Source: JAPPLB01 sp965204095 (GTDB lineage Bacteria; Acidobacteriota; Terriglobia; Bryobacterales; UBA6623). From it: a stretch of 64,000 nt of DNA. Made by a program: the position numbers and the translations under genes. Shown here piece after piece: positions 35,002 through 43,807 of the stretch (position 1 is the stretch's first letter; each line of letters opens with the position of its first letter). Under the pieces are notes generated by a model. It did not search any database. It was given only the letters and a program-made list of their open reading frames with translations, and was not told the DNA's origin. The stretch covers positions 1-64,000 of the forward strand of contig OZ241991.1 of NCBI GenBank assembly GCA_965204095.1, in the 5' to 3' direction.

Positions 35002-36528
35002 TCACGCGTCCATCGTGCGGAGCTTCCGGCGCATGATCTTCCCCGTGCTGGTCTTCGGTAAGTCCGGTACGAACTGTACGGCACGAGGAACCTTGTAGGC
35101 GGCAAGATGTTGACGGCAGTGCGCCAGGATCGACTCTTCGTCCGGTTGGGCGCCTTGTCTGAGCACGATGTAGGCTTTCGCCACTTCGCCCTTCATCTCG
35201 TCGGGCTGGCTTCCGACCGCCACCAGCGCCACCGAAGGATGCGAAGCCACGACACGTTCCAGTTCTGCCGGGTAGATATTGTAGCCCGCCGTGATGATCA
35301 TGTCCTTTTTCCGGTCGACGACGTAAATGTATCCGTCGGAGTCCATGCGAGCCATATCGCCCGTGTGTAGCCACCCATCCGGCTCGATCGTCTCGCGCGT
35401 GGCCTTTTCGTTCCCGTAGTAACCCTGCATGACGATCGGCCCCCGCACCATCAGCTCTCCGATCTCGTCGCTGGCCAGCGTCTTTCCGGGATCTTCCGTG
35501 TCGGCAATCCGGCACTCGACGTACGGGATCGCGATTCCGATCGACCCGCTGCGGTTCGGACCGTATGCGGGATGCGTCGTTCCCAAACCCGCGATCTCGG
35601 TCATGCCCCATAGCTCGATCAGCGGACACCCGAATCGTTGTTCCACTTCCCGCATCCTCGTTACCGGCATGGTTTGCCCCCCGACTGTGCAGCGGGTCAG
35701 GGACGAGAGATCGTAGCGTTCGAGATCAGGATAGTTGAGCAGGTACATGTACATGGTCGGTACGCCTTCCAGCATCGTCGCCCGGTATTGCTGGATTGCC
35801 TGAAGCGCCGCCTGCTCTTCGAACCGCTTGAGCAACACCAGCGTCATCCCGAATAGAAACGCCCCGTTCATGACGACGTTTCCATAGACATGGGCGCAAG
35901 GCAACCCGGTCACGGTCGTGTCACTCGAGGTTCGCACGTGAACGTTCGCCGTCATGCTCGAATTGAGCAGAACGGCCCGGTGAGTCAGCATAGCTCCCTT
36001 GGGTTGACCGGTCGTGCCGGATGTGTATCCGATCGTCGACAGCGCCTCGGCCCCAGTCTCGGCGTCGTCGAACTCCGGCGGATTGTTCTTGAGCAGCCCG
36101 TCGAACGACCGCACCCCCGAGGGAACTTCGTCTGCAAAAAAAATGACTTCCTGCAGGGGCGAGGCTTCCTTGATCCCTAGCAGCGCACTGCCTTTGTCCT
36201 GGGAGGAGATCAGTACCTTGGCCCCACAGTCCTTGACCACGAACGACACCTCTTCGGCCGTCAGCATCACGTTGATCGGATTGATGACGGCGCCGACTCT
36301 GGCGATCGCGTAGTAGCTAACGATCCATTCCCAGCGGTTCTGCGAACAGAGCGTGACCCGATCGCCGGGAACCACGCCCAGACCGCGTAGCCCGTTGGCC
36401 ACTCGGCCCGACAGTTCACACAACTGGTTGAAGCTGAACTCGCGGCCTTCGATAACCAAACCGGTCTTATCGCCGTATTTCCGAGCCGCGACGGGCAGCA
36501 CCTGACCCAGGTTTTCGAGCATGTTCAT
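35002..36528 (-). CDS. Adenylate-forming acyl/aryl-CoA ligase (first copy)
   Basis: 508 residues. ANL superfamily motifs are intact: A3 YTSGTTGQPKGAMLTH near residue 168, A5 LIELWGMTEIAGLGTTHP, A7/A8 GWLHTGDMARMDSDGYIYVV and DRKKDMIITAGYNIYP, and A10 PKTSTGKIMRRKLR. It activates a carboxylic acid as acyl-AMP and then as the CoA thioester. Specificity (fatty, aromatic or bile-acid-like) cannot be read. A second ligase follows upstream after 60 bp, so the cluster may activate two acids. Confidence 0.9.
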   Translation of the reverse strand: MNMLENLGQVLPVAARKYGDKTGLVIEGREFSFNQLCELSGRVANGLRGLGVVPGDRVTLCSQNRWEWIVSYYAIARVGAVINPINVMLTAEEVSFVVKDCGAKVLISSQDKGSALLGIKEASPLQEVIFFADEVPSGVRSFDGLLKNNPPEFDDAETGAEALSTIGYTSGTTGQPKGAMLTHRAVLLNSSMTANVHVRTSSDTTVTGLPCAHVYGNVVMNGAFLFGMTLVLLKRFEEQAALQAIQQYRATMLEGVPTMYMYLLNYPDLERYDLSSLTRCTVGGQTMPVTRMREVEQRFGCPLIELWGMTEIAGLGTTHPAYGPNRSGSIGIAIPYVECRIADTEDPGKTLASDEIGELMVRGPIVMQGYYGNEKATRETIEPDGWLHTGDMARMDSDGYIYVVDRKKDMIITAGYNIYPAELERVVASHPSVALVAVGSQPDEMKGEVAKAYIVLRQGAQPDEESILAHCRQHLAAYKVPRAVQFVPDLPKTSTGKIMRRKLRTMDA

Positions 36529-36587
36529 CCCCCGAGATTGACGACGGTGTGAAGTCTAGCGTCACGCTCCGCATCTTTGCCGATGCA

Positions 36588-38144
36588 TCATGCCGTTCCC
36601 TGCGCTTCGGACCGGTATTTGTCGCGCAGCTCTCGCTTGAGAATCTTCCCGTATGCGCTCTTTGGCAACGCATCAGTGAAATCCACGGACTTAGGCTTCT
36701 TGTAGCCGGCGATGCGTTCACCCACGAATCCAATGATCTCTTTCTCGGTCGCATCGGCACCGTGGTCGAGAACGATGACCGCTTTGACCGCTTCCCCCCA
36801 CAACTCGTCCGGAACCCCGAACACGCAGGCCTCCGAGACTGCCGGATGATCGAGCAGCACCTCTTCCACCTCGCGCGGAAAGACGTTCGTGCCACCCGAA
36901 ATGATCATGTCCGTGGTTCGGTCCATGATGTAGACGTAACCATCTTCGTCCATGCGAGCCACGTCGCCGGTGTGCAGCCAGCCCCCGCGCAGCGAGGCTG
37001 CAGTCGCATCCGGCCGCCGCCAGTACCCCTTCATGACAGACGGGCCGCGAACGCCGATTTCTCCGACCGTGCCTCTGGGAACCTCTTCATCGTTTTCATC
37101 GAGTATGCGCAACTCGATTCCGGACCGGACATGTCCGCAGGAGGCGAGCCGTCTCGATTTGGGGCCCTCGAGCCGATGCTCCTGCGCCCGAAAGTACGTT
37201 CCGGTCATGGGCGTCTCGCCCTGGCCATAGAGTTGCACGAATACGGGTCCGATCCGGCGTATGGCAGCCTTTAAATCCTCAACATACATCGGGGAGCCTC
37301 CGTAGACTACCCACTTGAGGCTCGACAGATCCCACTTTGCCAAACCCGCGTAGTTGAGCAATATCTTGATCTGGGTTGGCACCAGCCAGGTGTTGGTGAC
37401 GCGATACTTCTCGACGGCGGCGCACAGATTCTCCGCATCGAAGCGATGAGGATCGAGCAATACCTGTTGCGCGCCCTTGAGCGTCAACGCGATGGAATGA
37501 AAGCCCGCTCCATGTGTCAGCGGCGCGGCGTGCAAACCCACGTCTTCCGGTTCGAGCGGCATGAGGTCGGCCACCCAGTTGACCGCCATGAAAGCCAGGT
37601 TTGCGTGCGTTAGCATGGCGCCCTTGGGTTTTCCCGTGGTGCCGGACGTATAGAACAACCACGCCAGATCGTCATCGCTGGTGTCAACACAGACGTCGCG
37701 GCCGCCGTCGTGACTCTCGATCAGTTCCTCGTAGGACACCTGTCGCTGGCCGGGATTCCCGGTGCAAACAAAACAGCGGGTCGTTCGCAGCTGTTCCGCG
37801 AGGTTGGCCATCATCTCGCGGAACTCCTCACCGAAAACGATCGCGGACGCTTCCGCATCGTCCAGATGATAGCTCACCTCCCCCGCCCGGAAGCGAGCGT
37901 TCAGTGGAACGGCGCAGGCGCCGGACTTCCATATCGCGAAGAAGCTCTCGATCAATTGCGGGCTGTTGTGCATAATGACGCCCACCCGGTCGCCTGGCGC
38001 CACACCCTGAGTCTGAAGGCCTGCGGCCAACGCGTTCGCTCTCGCGTTCGTCTCGGCGTAGCTCGCTTTCCGGTCTCCGCGAACCAGCGCGGGCTGATCG
38101 GGATGACGTTCGGCCGCTTGAGCCAGAAATTGTCCGATGTTCAT
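36588..38144 (-). CDS. Adenylate-forming acyl/aryl-CoA ligase (second copy)
   Basis: About 518 residues from the ATG at 38144 (GAAGGG upstream); a TTG two codons earlier is possible. Motifs: YTSGTTGKPKGAMLTH, GWLHTGDVARMDEDGYVYIM, DRTTDMIISGGTNVFPREVE and a C-terminal PKSAYGKILKREL, where Ala-Tyr replaces the usual Thr-Gly before the catalytic GK lysine. Only moderately similar to the downstream ligase, so probably a different acid substrate rather than a recent duplicate. Confidence 0.9.
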   Translation of the reverse strand: MNIGQFLAQAAERHPDQPALVRGDRKASYAETNARANALAAGLQTQGVAPGDRVGVIMHNSPQLIESFFAIWKSGACAVPLNARFRAGEVSYHLDDAEASAIVFGEEFREMMANLAEQLRTTRCFVCTGNPGQRQVSYEELIESHDGGRDVCVDTSDDDLAWLFYTSGTTGKPKGAMLTHANLAFMAVNWVADLMPLEPEDVGLHAAPLTHGAGFHSIALTLKGAQQVLLDPHRFDAENLCAAVEKYRVTNTWLVPTQIKILLNYAGLAKWDLSSLKWVVYGGSPMYVEDLKAAIRRIGPVFVQLYGQGETPMTGTYFRAQEHRLEGPKSRRLASCGHVRSGIELRILDENDEEVPRGTVGEIGVRGPSVMKGYWRRPDATAASLRGGWLHTGDVARMDEDGYVYIMDRTTDMIISGGTNVFPREVEEVLLDHPAVSEACVFGVPDELWGEAVKAVIVLDHGADATEKEIIGFVGERIAGYKKPKSVDFTDALPKSAYGKILKRELRDKYRSEAQGTA

Positions 38145-38195
38145 CGACAACCCTTCACGTCAAAATCGTGCTGTGCCATGCGCGCCACCCGGTCT

Positions 38196-39332
38196 TCAAG
38201 CTTCGCCCACTGTGCACTTTGCAACCGCCTCTTCATCGAGGGCGACACCCAGGCCCGGTCCCTGTGGAATCGGCAGATATCCCTCGTCATCGATCATGAT
38301 GGGCTCGGCCAACAGGATGTCCCGCATCTCCAGAGTCCAGACGGGCGGCTCCAGGATATACTCGAAGTACGGGCAGTCGGGGATCGATCCTGCGACCTGC
38401 AGGTTGGCGGCCAACCACAGGCCGCCGATGCCTCCCGTGTGCAGGACGCATTGCTTGTTCATGGCCTCAGCCAATATCGATATCTTTCGAGCTTCCAGGA
38501 TGCCGCCACACCAATGCGGATCGGGTTGCACGATGTCGTAGGCGTGGGCCTCCATCATTTGCCGGAACCGGTGAATCCCCCACTCGAGCTCTCCGCCCGC
38601 AAGAGGAACGTCCGACTGCTCGGCGAGCCGGGCCAAGCCGTGGAGATCGTCCTTCGGAAGCGGTTCCTCCAGCCACACCACGCCGAGCGCCGATAACTCC
38701 TTCGCCATCCACAGCGCAGTGCGAAAAGACCAGAATGGAGGTTCCACTGGCCAAGCCTGGTTGGCGTCGACCATGATGTCCATCTCGGGGCCCACCGCAT
38801 CCCGGACCGCGGCCACCACTTCCAGGTCCTGGCTGGGTTCGGAACGATGGGCCCGCAGCTTGACTGCACGGAACCCCTGCTCGAAATACTTCAGCGCATC
38901 GGCCGCGTGCTCCTCCGCGGACTTGACCTGCAATGTCGAAAGATATGCCTTCACGCGATCCTGGGCTCCGCCGAGCAGCTTGTACACAGGTTGGCCGGAG
39001 GCTTTGCCGATGATGTCCCAAAGCGCGATCTCTATGGCCCAGGGCTTGGGACCCACAAAGGCCGCGTAGCGCAGCTTATTCATGATCTGCTCGACTCCGA
39101 ACGGGTCCGTCCCGATCAGCATGGACTTGAGATGGGACAGCCGTGAACGGGCGATGCCCATCACGTGTTCCGGGGTCAGCTCGACCGCGTTGCCGACGAT
39201 GCCTTCGTCCGTGTAGATTCGGATCAGCGCAAGCGGAAAGGAATCGTAGGATGCTGACGGCTCCCAGGCTGGGCGGATCGGCTTGTCCAGCGGGATCTCG
39301 ATACTCAGGAACTTCACATCGGTAATCTTCAC
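38196..39332 (-). CDS. Enolase-superfamily (mandelate racemase/muconate lactonising) enzyme
   Basis: 378 residues, GTG start overlapping an upstream stop as GTGA. Capping domain, then a TIM barrel with the metal triad: DIMVDANQAW (Asp), WLEEPLPKDD (Glu) and PLAGGELEWG (Glu). The base motif is FRAVKLRAHRS (K-x-R). The C-terminal HTGGIGGLWLAAN supplies a His as in mandelate-racemase-type sugar-acid dehydratases. A role as racemase or acid-sugar dehydratase is likely and would fit the HpcH-type aldolase remnant nearby; the exact substrate is unknown. Confidence 0.88.
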   Translation of the reverse strand: MKITDVKFLSIEIPLDKPIRPAWEPSASYDSFPLALIRIYTDEGIVGNAVELTPEHVMGIARSRLSHLKSMLIGTDPFGVEQIMNKLRYAAFVGPKPWAIEIALWDIIGKASGQPVYKLLGGAQDRVKAYLSTLQVKSAEEHAADALKYFEQGFRAVKLRAHRSEPSQDLEVVAAVRDAVGPEMDIMVDANQAWPVEPPFWSFRTALWMAKELSALGVVWLEEPLPKDDLHGLARLAEQSDVPLAGGELEWGIHRFRQMMEAHAYDIVQPDPHWCGGILEARKISILAEAMNKQCVLHTGGIGGLWLAANLQVAGSIPDCPYFEYILEPPVWTLEMRDILLAEPIMIDDEGYLPIPQGPGLGVALDEEAVAKCTVGEA

Positions 39333-39383
39333 TCAAAGCCCCCAAGAAGCAAGTTTTCGCCAAGAGCGGTTTCCGACAGGCGC

Positions 39384-39772
39384 GCTACGCTCCGCTCAGC
39401 AGTTTCTGCGCCTCGACTTCGACGATGGTGACATCGAAAAAGTGGGGATTGACGCCCGCATAGAACGAAATCGGATTGGCTAAAACAAAGGGGCAAGGTC
39501 GCGGTGGCGCGGTCCAGGATATTCCGGGTCGGGACGCCCCACCAAACGTTGCGAGCCACCATATGCTCCCAGCGCTGCTCAGGCGACATGCGGTCCCACC
39601 GAAACAAGTTCTCGGAAGTCCAGGAATTGAACCGTTTCACCAGACCATCCCCGCCGACCTCAAGCAGCGAGTCCAGGATGCCACCCTCGAACTCGATCAT
39701 GTGTCGGTCGGCGTCGATGACCGGATGGTTCAGCCGGGCGCGTATCTTCGAGGATGCAGAGATTTTCATCAT
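39384..39772 (-). pseudogene. Amidohydrolase_2 copy with large internal deletion
   Basis: The first ~90 codons (HPVIDADRHMIEFEGGILDS, NVWWGVPTRNILDRATATLP) parallel residues 17-105 of the intact amidohydrolase at 43808-45262. They are joined out of frame at about 39490 to the family C-terminus (FVLANPISFYAGVNPHFFD, then EVEAQKLLSGA, stop at 39384), which parallels FVFANSVTFFTSSNPDFFDG of the intact copy. About 340 codons are missing. It lies between the MFS and enolase-superfamily genes. Confidence 0.85.
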
Positions 39773-39812
39773 ATGTTCTCGTCGTCACCGCTGGGCGGAA
39801 CGATCGCCAGCC

Positions 39813-41135
39813 TCAGAAGTCGGCGGGTGGACCCGCTTCCCGTCCCGCATGAGGTGCTTCCTCGGACCAGGTTCGATACGGACTGAGCCGTAAGGCCATG
39901 GCCGCGGCGACGAGCGACGCGATTCCGAAAGCGAGAAGACCCATGGAGTAGGACCGCGTGGCGTCAAACACCATTCCCATCAGGGGTGGGCCGGCTACGC
40001 CGCCCAGCGTAAAGCTGATCAACCCGTAGCCGTATATCTGTCCGAAGGCACGGAGGCCAAAATAGCGTCCGGTCAGGTAAGGGATAATTTCCCCCGTGGC
40101 TCCCATACTCAAGCCGATGAGAACCGCGGCGACGAAAGGCACTCCGCCCGCTTCGAGCCTCCAAAGCAACAGCAGCCCGATCGCGGCGCTCGAGAAAAAT
40201 CCCGTCACCACGACGGCTGCGAAGAATCGATCCAAAAGGTAACCTGAGGATACCCCGCCGATCGGTGACGCTCCACCAAGCACGGCCACTACCAATGCCG
40301 CCATCTCCGGCGAAAAACCGCGGTCTGTCAACAACGGTGCGAGATGAATCAGGGCGGCCATCACGCTTGAGGAGACAAGAAAGTAGGCCGCGCTCAGCAG
40401 CCAGAAGATGCCCGTCCCCAGGGCTTCGGAACCCGTCAACCCCGGGACTGTCGCGGATGTGCCGCCAGCGGTTCCCGCGGCGATTGCCCGCTCCTCGCCC
40501 GCGGGCTTACCGTCCATCGTCAAGCCCATGTCTTCCGGCCTTTCCTTGAGCCACAAGACAACGACCGGAATCGTGACGACCACGACCGTCGCTCCGATGA
40601 CCAGATAGGCGTTCCGCCAGCCCAGACCATTGATCAACGCTTGGGCGAAGGGTGGCATGATGAGAGATCCCAACCCGGCTCCCATGGCGGCGAGAGCCAG
40701 CGCCAGCCCACGTTGCTTGTCGAACCAGTGCGAGACCACTTTGGAATAGGGCATCGTGGATGAGCCGCCTCCGGCAATCCCGGCCACGATGTACACGCCA
40801 TAGAAGTACAGAAGGCTATCCGGCAGAAAAGACAAGGAGGCCAGCGAAAGACCCAGCACAAGGATCGCCGGCACGATGACCGACTTGGCACCATAGCGAT
40901 CGACCAGAGGGCCGACCACCGGCATGGCCACGCACATCGCGATCAGCGACAAGGAAAACGCCAGGGAGACTTCGGTCAGACTCCAGCCGAACTCCTCGAT
41001 GATGGGGTTGGTGAACACGCCGAAGGTGAAGCCGATCGAGGAGATGTAGCAAAACAACATGCCGATTGCGGACACGGCCACGATCCACCAGCCGTGGAAG
41101 ATACCGCTTCGGCTCTCAAGCTTGTTCGCGATCAC
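39813..41135 (-). CDS. MFS transporter (first of two paralogues)
   Basis: About 440 residues starting at GTG 41133-41135, which overlaps the stop of the next gene as GTGA; the longer frame only re-reads that gene. Twelve membrane segments, opening GIFHGWWIVAVSAIGMLFCY. The loop 2-3 signature is GPLVDRYGAKSVIVPA, and SKVVSHWFDKQRGLALALAA is typical of the oxalate/formate or monocarboxylate-type MFS branch. Clearly paralogous to the MFS at 53201-54475 (GWWIV, PYSKVxSHWFDxxRGLALxLA, MPP/MPS). Probably imports an organic anion in company with the two-repeat protein next to it. Confidence 0.9.
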   Translation of the reverse strand: MIANKLESRSGIFHGWWIVAVSAIGMLFCYISSIGFTFGVFTNPIIEEFGWSLTEVSLAFSLSLIAMCVAMPVVGPLVDRYGAKSVIVPAILVLGLSLASLSFLPDSLLYFYGVYIVAGIAGGGSSTMPYSKVVSHWFDKQRGLALALAAMGAGLGSLIMPPFAQALINGLGWRNAYLVIGATVVVVTIPVVVLWLKERPEDMGLTMDGKPAGEERAIAAGTAGGTSATVPGLTGSEALGTGIFWLLSAAYFLVSSSVMAALIHLAPLLTDRGFSPEMAALVVAVLGGASPIGGVSSGYLLDRFFAAVVVTGFFSSAAIGLLLLWRLEAGGVPFVAAVLIGLSMGATGEIIPYLTGRYFGLRAFGQIYGYGLISFTLGGVAGPPLMGMVFDATRSYSMGLLAFGIASLVAAAMALRLSPYRTWSEEAPHAGREAGPPADF

Positions 41136-41905
41136 GAACGATTCGCCCCGCTCTCCGATTGACCCTGCTCCGGCGTATAGCTCAGGTCGGGCCGCAGTCT
41201 GTGCTCCGATGCCTCCAGCTTCACCAGACATCGGCGTTCATCCATTAGCAACTCCCTGGCGCTCTCTTCCCCCAACGCCTGGACCATTGCTCCTTGAAAC
41301 GAGTGCTGCTCGTAGAATTGCGACGGACTGTCGAACGGCACCACATAGCAATAGACTTTCCCTTCGCCATAAAAGGTCGTGCCCTCTCCGATCACCATGC
41401 GATATGCGGACCATCCGAGGGGGTAGTCCGCTTTCCGTACAGCCGCCATCAGGCGGCGCGTGGCCTCCTTATACGTCTCCGCCTGCCCCGTGCGCACGTA
41501 GTGGATGTCCAGGAAGGCATGCTTCGCCGCCTCGACGACGGAGTTCGGCGCTTCGTAAGTAAACTCGGCCACGCGCTCCAGTATGAACAATCGCGTCGCT
41601 TGCACCGCCCGGGCGGTCACCATCGAAAACGAATCGGCCACATCGGGATCGACCGACGCCGAGAGGCGCCGGAATCGCTGCTGGATCACACCCGTATCCG
41701 GATCCAGATCCTGCAGTGAGGTCAGTGGAAACGAATAGAAATAGGAAAAGTCGTGCTGACTGGCGTTCCACTGGAATTCCGATCCCAGATTCGCCTCTCG
41801 CATGGACCAAACCAGCGTCTCGATCCCTCGCTCATACCGGTCCGCCTGCGCCACGTCCACGTCTTCCACCTCGACGGCGACGAATCTTGATTCAGTCCCG
41901 GTCAC
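41132..41905 (-). CDS. Uncharacterised two-repeat protein, ferredoxin-like (NIPSNAP/ABM-type) layout
   Basis: 257 residues, no signal peptide. Two halves have similar beta-alpha-beta-beta character: MREANLGSEFQWNASQHDFS then YFYSF in the first, VRKADYPLGWSAYRMVIGEG then YCYVVPFDS in the second. This suggests a fused dimeric alpha+beta barrel. I know no named family. It is paralogous to 54536-55342 (AYRTVIGDG, PFDTRSQFYEEH, RLRPDMGY against RLRPDLSY). Both copies sit directly upstream of an MFS gene, here with a GTGA overlap, which argues for a shared task with the transporter, for example handling or oxidising its substrate. Confidence 0.7.
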   Translation of the reverse strand: MTGTESRFVAVEVEDVDVAQADRYERGIETLVWSMREANLGSEFQWNASQHDFSYFYSFPLTSLQDLDPDTGVIQQRFRRLSASVDPDVADSFSMVTARAVQATRLFILERVAEFTYEAPNSVVEAAKHAFLDIHYVRTGQAETYKEATRRLMAAVRKADYPLGWSAYRMVIGEGTTFYGEGKVYCYVVPFDSPSQFYEQHSFQGAMVQALGEESARELLMDERRCLVKLEASEHRLRPDLSYTPEQGQSESGANRS

Positions 41906-41926
41906 ATCCAGCGCTCCTGCGTGTCA

Positions 41927-43411
41927 TCATACGTCGGCTTCGTGCACCTCGCGGGCCACGCGCAGACCCGATTGCAGAGCCCCTTGCATCCACCCGGGCC
42001 ACGGAGAGATGTGCTCGCCGGCGAAGTGGATCCGTCCCACCGGTCGGCCGATGTCCGGGAGAAAATCAATCATCTGTCCGGGCCGGAACCAGGCGGCGGC
42101 GCCCCGGGCCCAGGGATCGTCGTCCCAGCACTTCGAAACGCCACCCTCGAGGTGTTCGCGCACGCCTGGATATATTTTCTCAACCTGATTCACCGCGTAG
42201 TCGATGCGCTCGCGCTCTGCCATGGCAGCGACCCGGCGCGCCTGATCCCTGGCCATGAAGGAGTGCAGGATGCCGCGAGGCCCCTCCTGCCCCCGTGTCT
42301 CGTCCGAGATGATCGTTGGGGGGTCGTCCATGGCTGCGTCGCCGGAAAAACCTTGATCCGCCCAATAGCGCCACCGGCATTGCAAATAGACGCGGGAGAT
42401 GGACATGTAGGGCAACTGGTCGATCACTCGCTGCTTTGCCACTGGAAACGGCGGAGACATCGTCATGTCCTTCAGAACGCTGAACGGGATTCCGCAAACG
42501 AGGTAGTCGCCCCCGACCGTGTGACGCAGTCCGCCCTGCTCGAAAATGGCGCGGACACCGTGCTCGTCCTGCTCGATGCGAACAACAGGAGCTCCATAGC
42601 GGATCCTGTCAGTCAGTTCCCTGGCGAAGCGCTTCGGCAACTGATCGTTCCCGCCGCGGATAGCATACGGCGGATCAAGCGAAAACTGATGTCGAATCTC
42701 CCGCATCAGCATCAGGGCGGAGATTCGATCGGTGCCCTCACCCCAAAGGTCGTAGTAGCCGAATCCCAACAGTCGTATCGCCCCGGGCGATGCTCCCTGC
42801 CGCTTCAGGTACTCCGAGAAGCTGACTCGATCGTGCTCCTGCAGTTCGGGCGGAATCCAGTCCGGAGACACCGTGATTGGCTGGTCCAGGTGCCTGGGTG
42901 TCCGGAGGACGTATTTCTCCATCAGTCCTTCCGGCCCCAGCCGTCTTTCCTCCGGGGTCAGTTCGTAGGGCCAGTCAAAGCCCCCCCCGGGCTCGACCGG
43001 CAAACGCCGCCCTTGAATCCACCGGATCGAAGCCTGATCACTCGGCATTGCCCTCACGAGCTCGAGACCGAAACGGCTCACGTACTCGAGGGTCAGGTGG
43101 TGGTTTGCAGGAATCTGACTGGCGCCTGCGTCAACATACAGCCCGTCCGAAAACGGCTCGCGCAGCGTAAGGACGCGACCGCCTGCCCGTCGCTGTGCCT
43201 CGAGGATTGTCACGTGGTGACCGGCCTGCGCGAGCTCGTAGCCGGCCGTGAGCCCGGCCAGTCCCGCGCCGATCACGATCACGGTTTTCGGCTCGGAAGC
43301 TGGCGTGAGGCCTTTGCCCGCCGCGGAGAGATCGCGCAAGAGAGCGGCGAAAGCCGAGGGGGAAACCGCAGCCAACCGGAGCAAGTCACGCCGACTCAGG
43401 CGGGGGGACAT
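41927..43411 (-). CDS. Tat-exported FAD amine oxidase (flavin monoamine oxidase family)
   Basis: 494 residues. Tat-type N-terminus SPRLSRRDLLRLAAVSPSAF, FAD-binding VIVIGAGLAGLTAGYELAQA (residues 43-62), EAQRRAGGRVLTL, and C-terminal flavin-contact segment VGRIHFAGEHISPWPGWMQG followed by SGLRVA. Family members oxidise amines or amino-acid derivatives to imines with H2O2 or quinone reduction. Export suggests a periplasmic reaction, consistent with the exported amidohydrolases of the cluster. 21 bp from the two-repeat gene and 27 bp from the 116-residue unknown. Confidence 0.9.
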   Translation of the reverse strand: MSPRLSRRDLLRLAAVSPSAFAALLRDLSAAGKGLTPASEPKTVIVIGAGLAGLTAGYELAQAGHHVTILEAQRRAGGRVLTLREPFSDGLYVDAGASQIPANHHLTLEYVSRFGLELVRAMPSDQASIRWIQGRRLPVEPGGGFDWPYELTPEERRLGPEGLMEKYVLRTPRHLDQPITVSPDWIPPELQEHDRVSFSEYLKRQGASPGAIRLLGFGYYDLWGEGTDRISALMLMREIRHQFSLDPPYAIRGGNDQLPKRFARELTDRIRYGAPVVRIEQDEHGVRAIFEQGGLRHTVGGDYLVCGIPFSVLKDMTMSPPFPVAKQRVIDQLPYMSISRVYLQCRWRYWADQGFSGDAAMDDPPTIISDETRGQEGPRGILHSFMARDQARRVAAMAERERIDYAVNQVEKIYPGVREHLEGGVSKCWDDDPWARGAAAWFRPGQMIDFLPDIGRPVGRIHFAGEHISPWPGWMQGALQSGLRVAREVHEADV

Positions 43412-43438
43412 CGATTCCAGGGAATGGGTCTGCCGAGA

Positions 43439-43789
43439 CTATTTTTCTGTCGGTGTCATGTCGGGCACGTCGATCGGCACGAACCGTTCCGCGGGGAAAC
43501 CGTCGATCACCCGAGGCTGCTGGTAAAACTCTACGGCGGGCGCCACTTCAGCGAGCGACAGGGTCATATGGAATAGCCGCCGGGCATCCTCCGGCATGTC
43601 GTCCAAGGGAAGCATGTTCAAGTATTCCATGATCGCTCCCATGCGCGGCACCATCGTGTCATACAGCGACTGAATCTCGGACATCTGGCTGTGGATCCGC
43701 TTGTGGTTGCGTTCGCGCTCTGTCGGCAGCGCCCAAGCGGCAAATGGCTCCAGATCATTGAACTCATTGGGCAAACTTGGCTTGTCCAT
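43439..43789 (-). CDS. 116-residue unknown protein linked to Rieske oxygenase/amidohydrolase genes
   Basis: Acidic, mostly helical; no signal peptide or metal motif. Central segment MGAIMEYLNMLPLDDMPEDA, then RRLFHMTLSLAEVAPAVEFY. A decayed second copy at 51469 (EIVGYLNQFHLDEIPKDAER, LLHMGLSLMGV) shows which parts are conserved and that the gene belongs with the Rieske gene. I do not recognise the family. A small helical partner or stability factor for the amidohydrolase (18 bp upstream) or the oxygenase is a guess. Confidence 0.75.
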   Translation of the reverse strand: MDKPSLPNEFNDLEPFAAWALPTERERNHKRIHSQMSEIQSLYDTMVPRMGAIMEYLNMLPLDDMPEDARRLFHMTLSLAEVAPAVEFYQQPRVIDGFPAERFVPIDVPDMTPTEK

Positions 43790-43807
43790 GTGGATGCTCC
43801 CTTGGTA

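Noticed and set aside
41136..41231. Upstream extension of the MFS frame to 41231
   Set aside because: It re-reads the end of the two-repeat gene; the GTG at 41135 with GTGA overlap precedes the first membrane segment.
41921..43576. 551-codon plus-strand frame over the amine oxidase
   Set aside because: The minus-strand amine oxidase has FAD and Tat motifs; the plus frame is a shadow.
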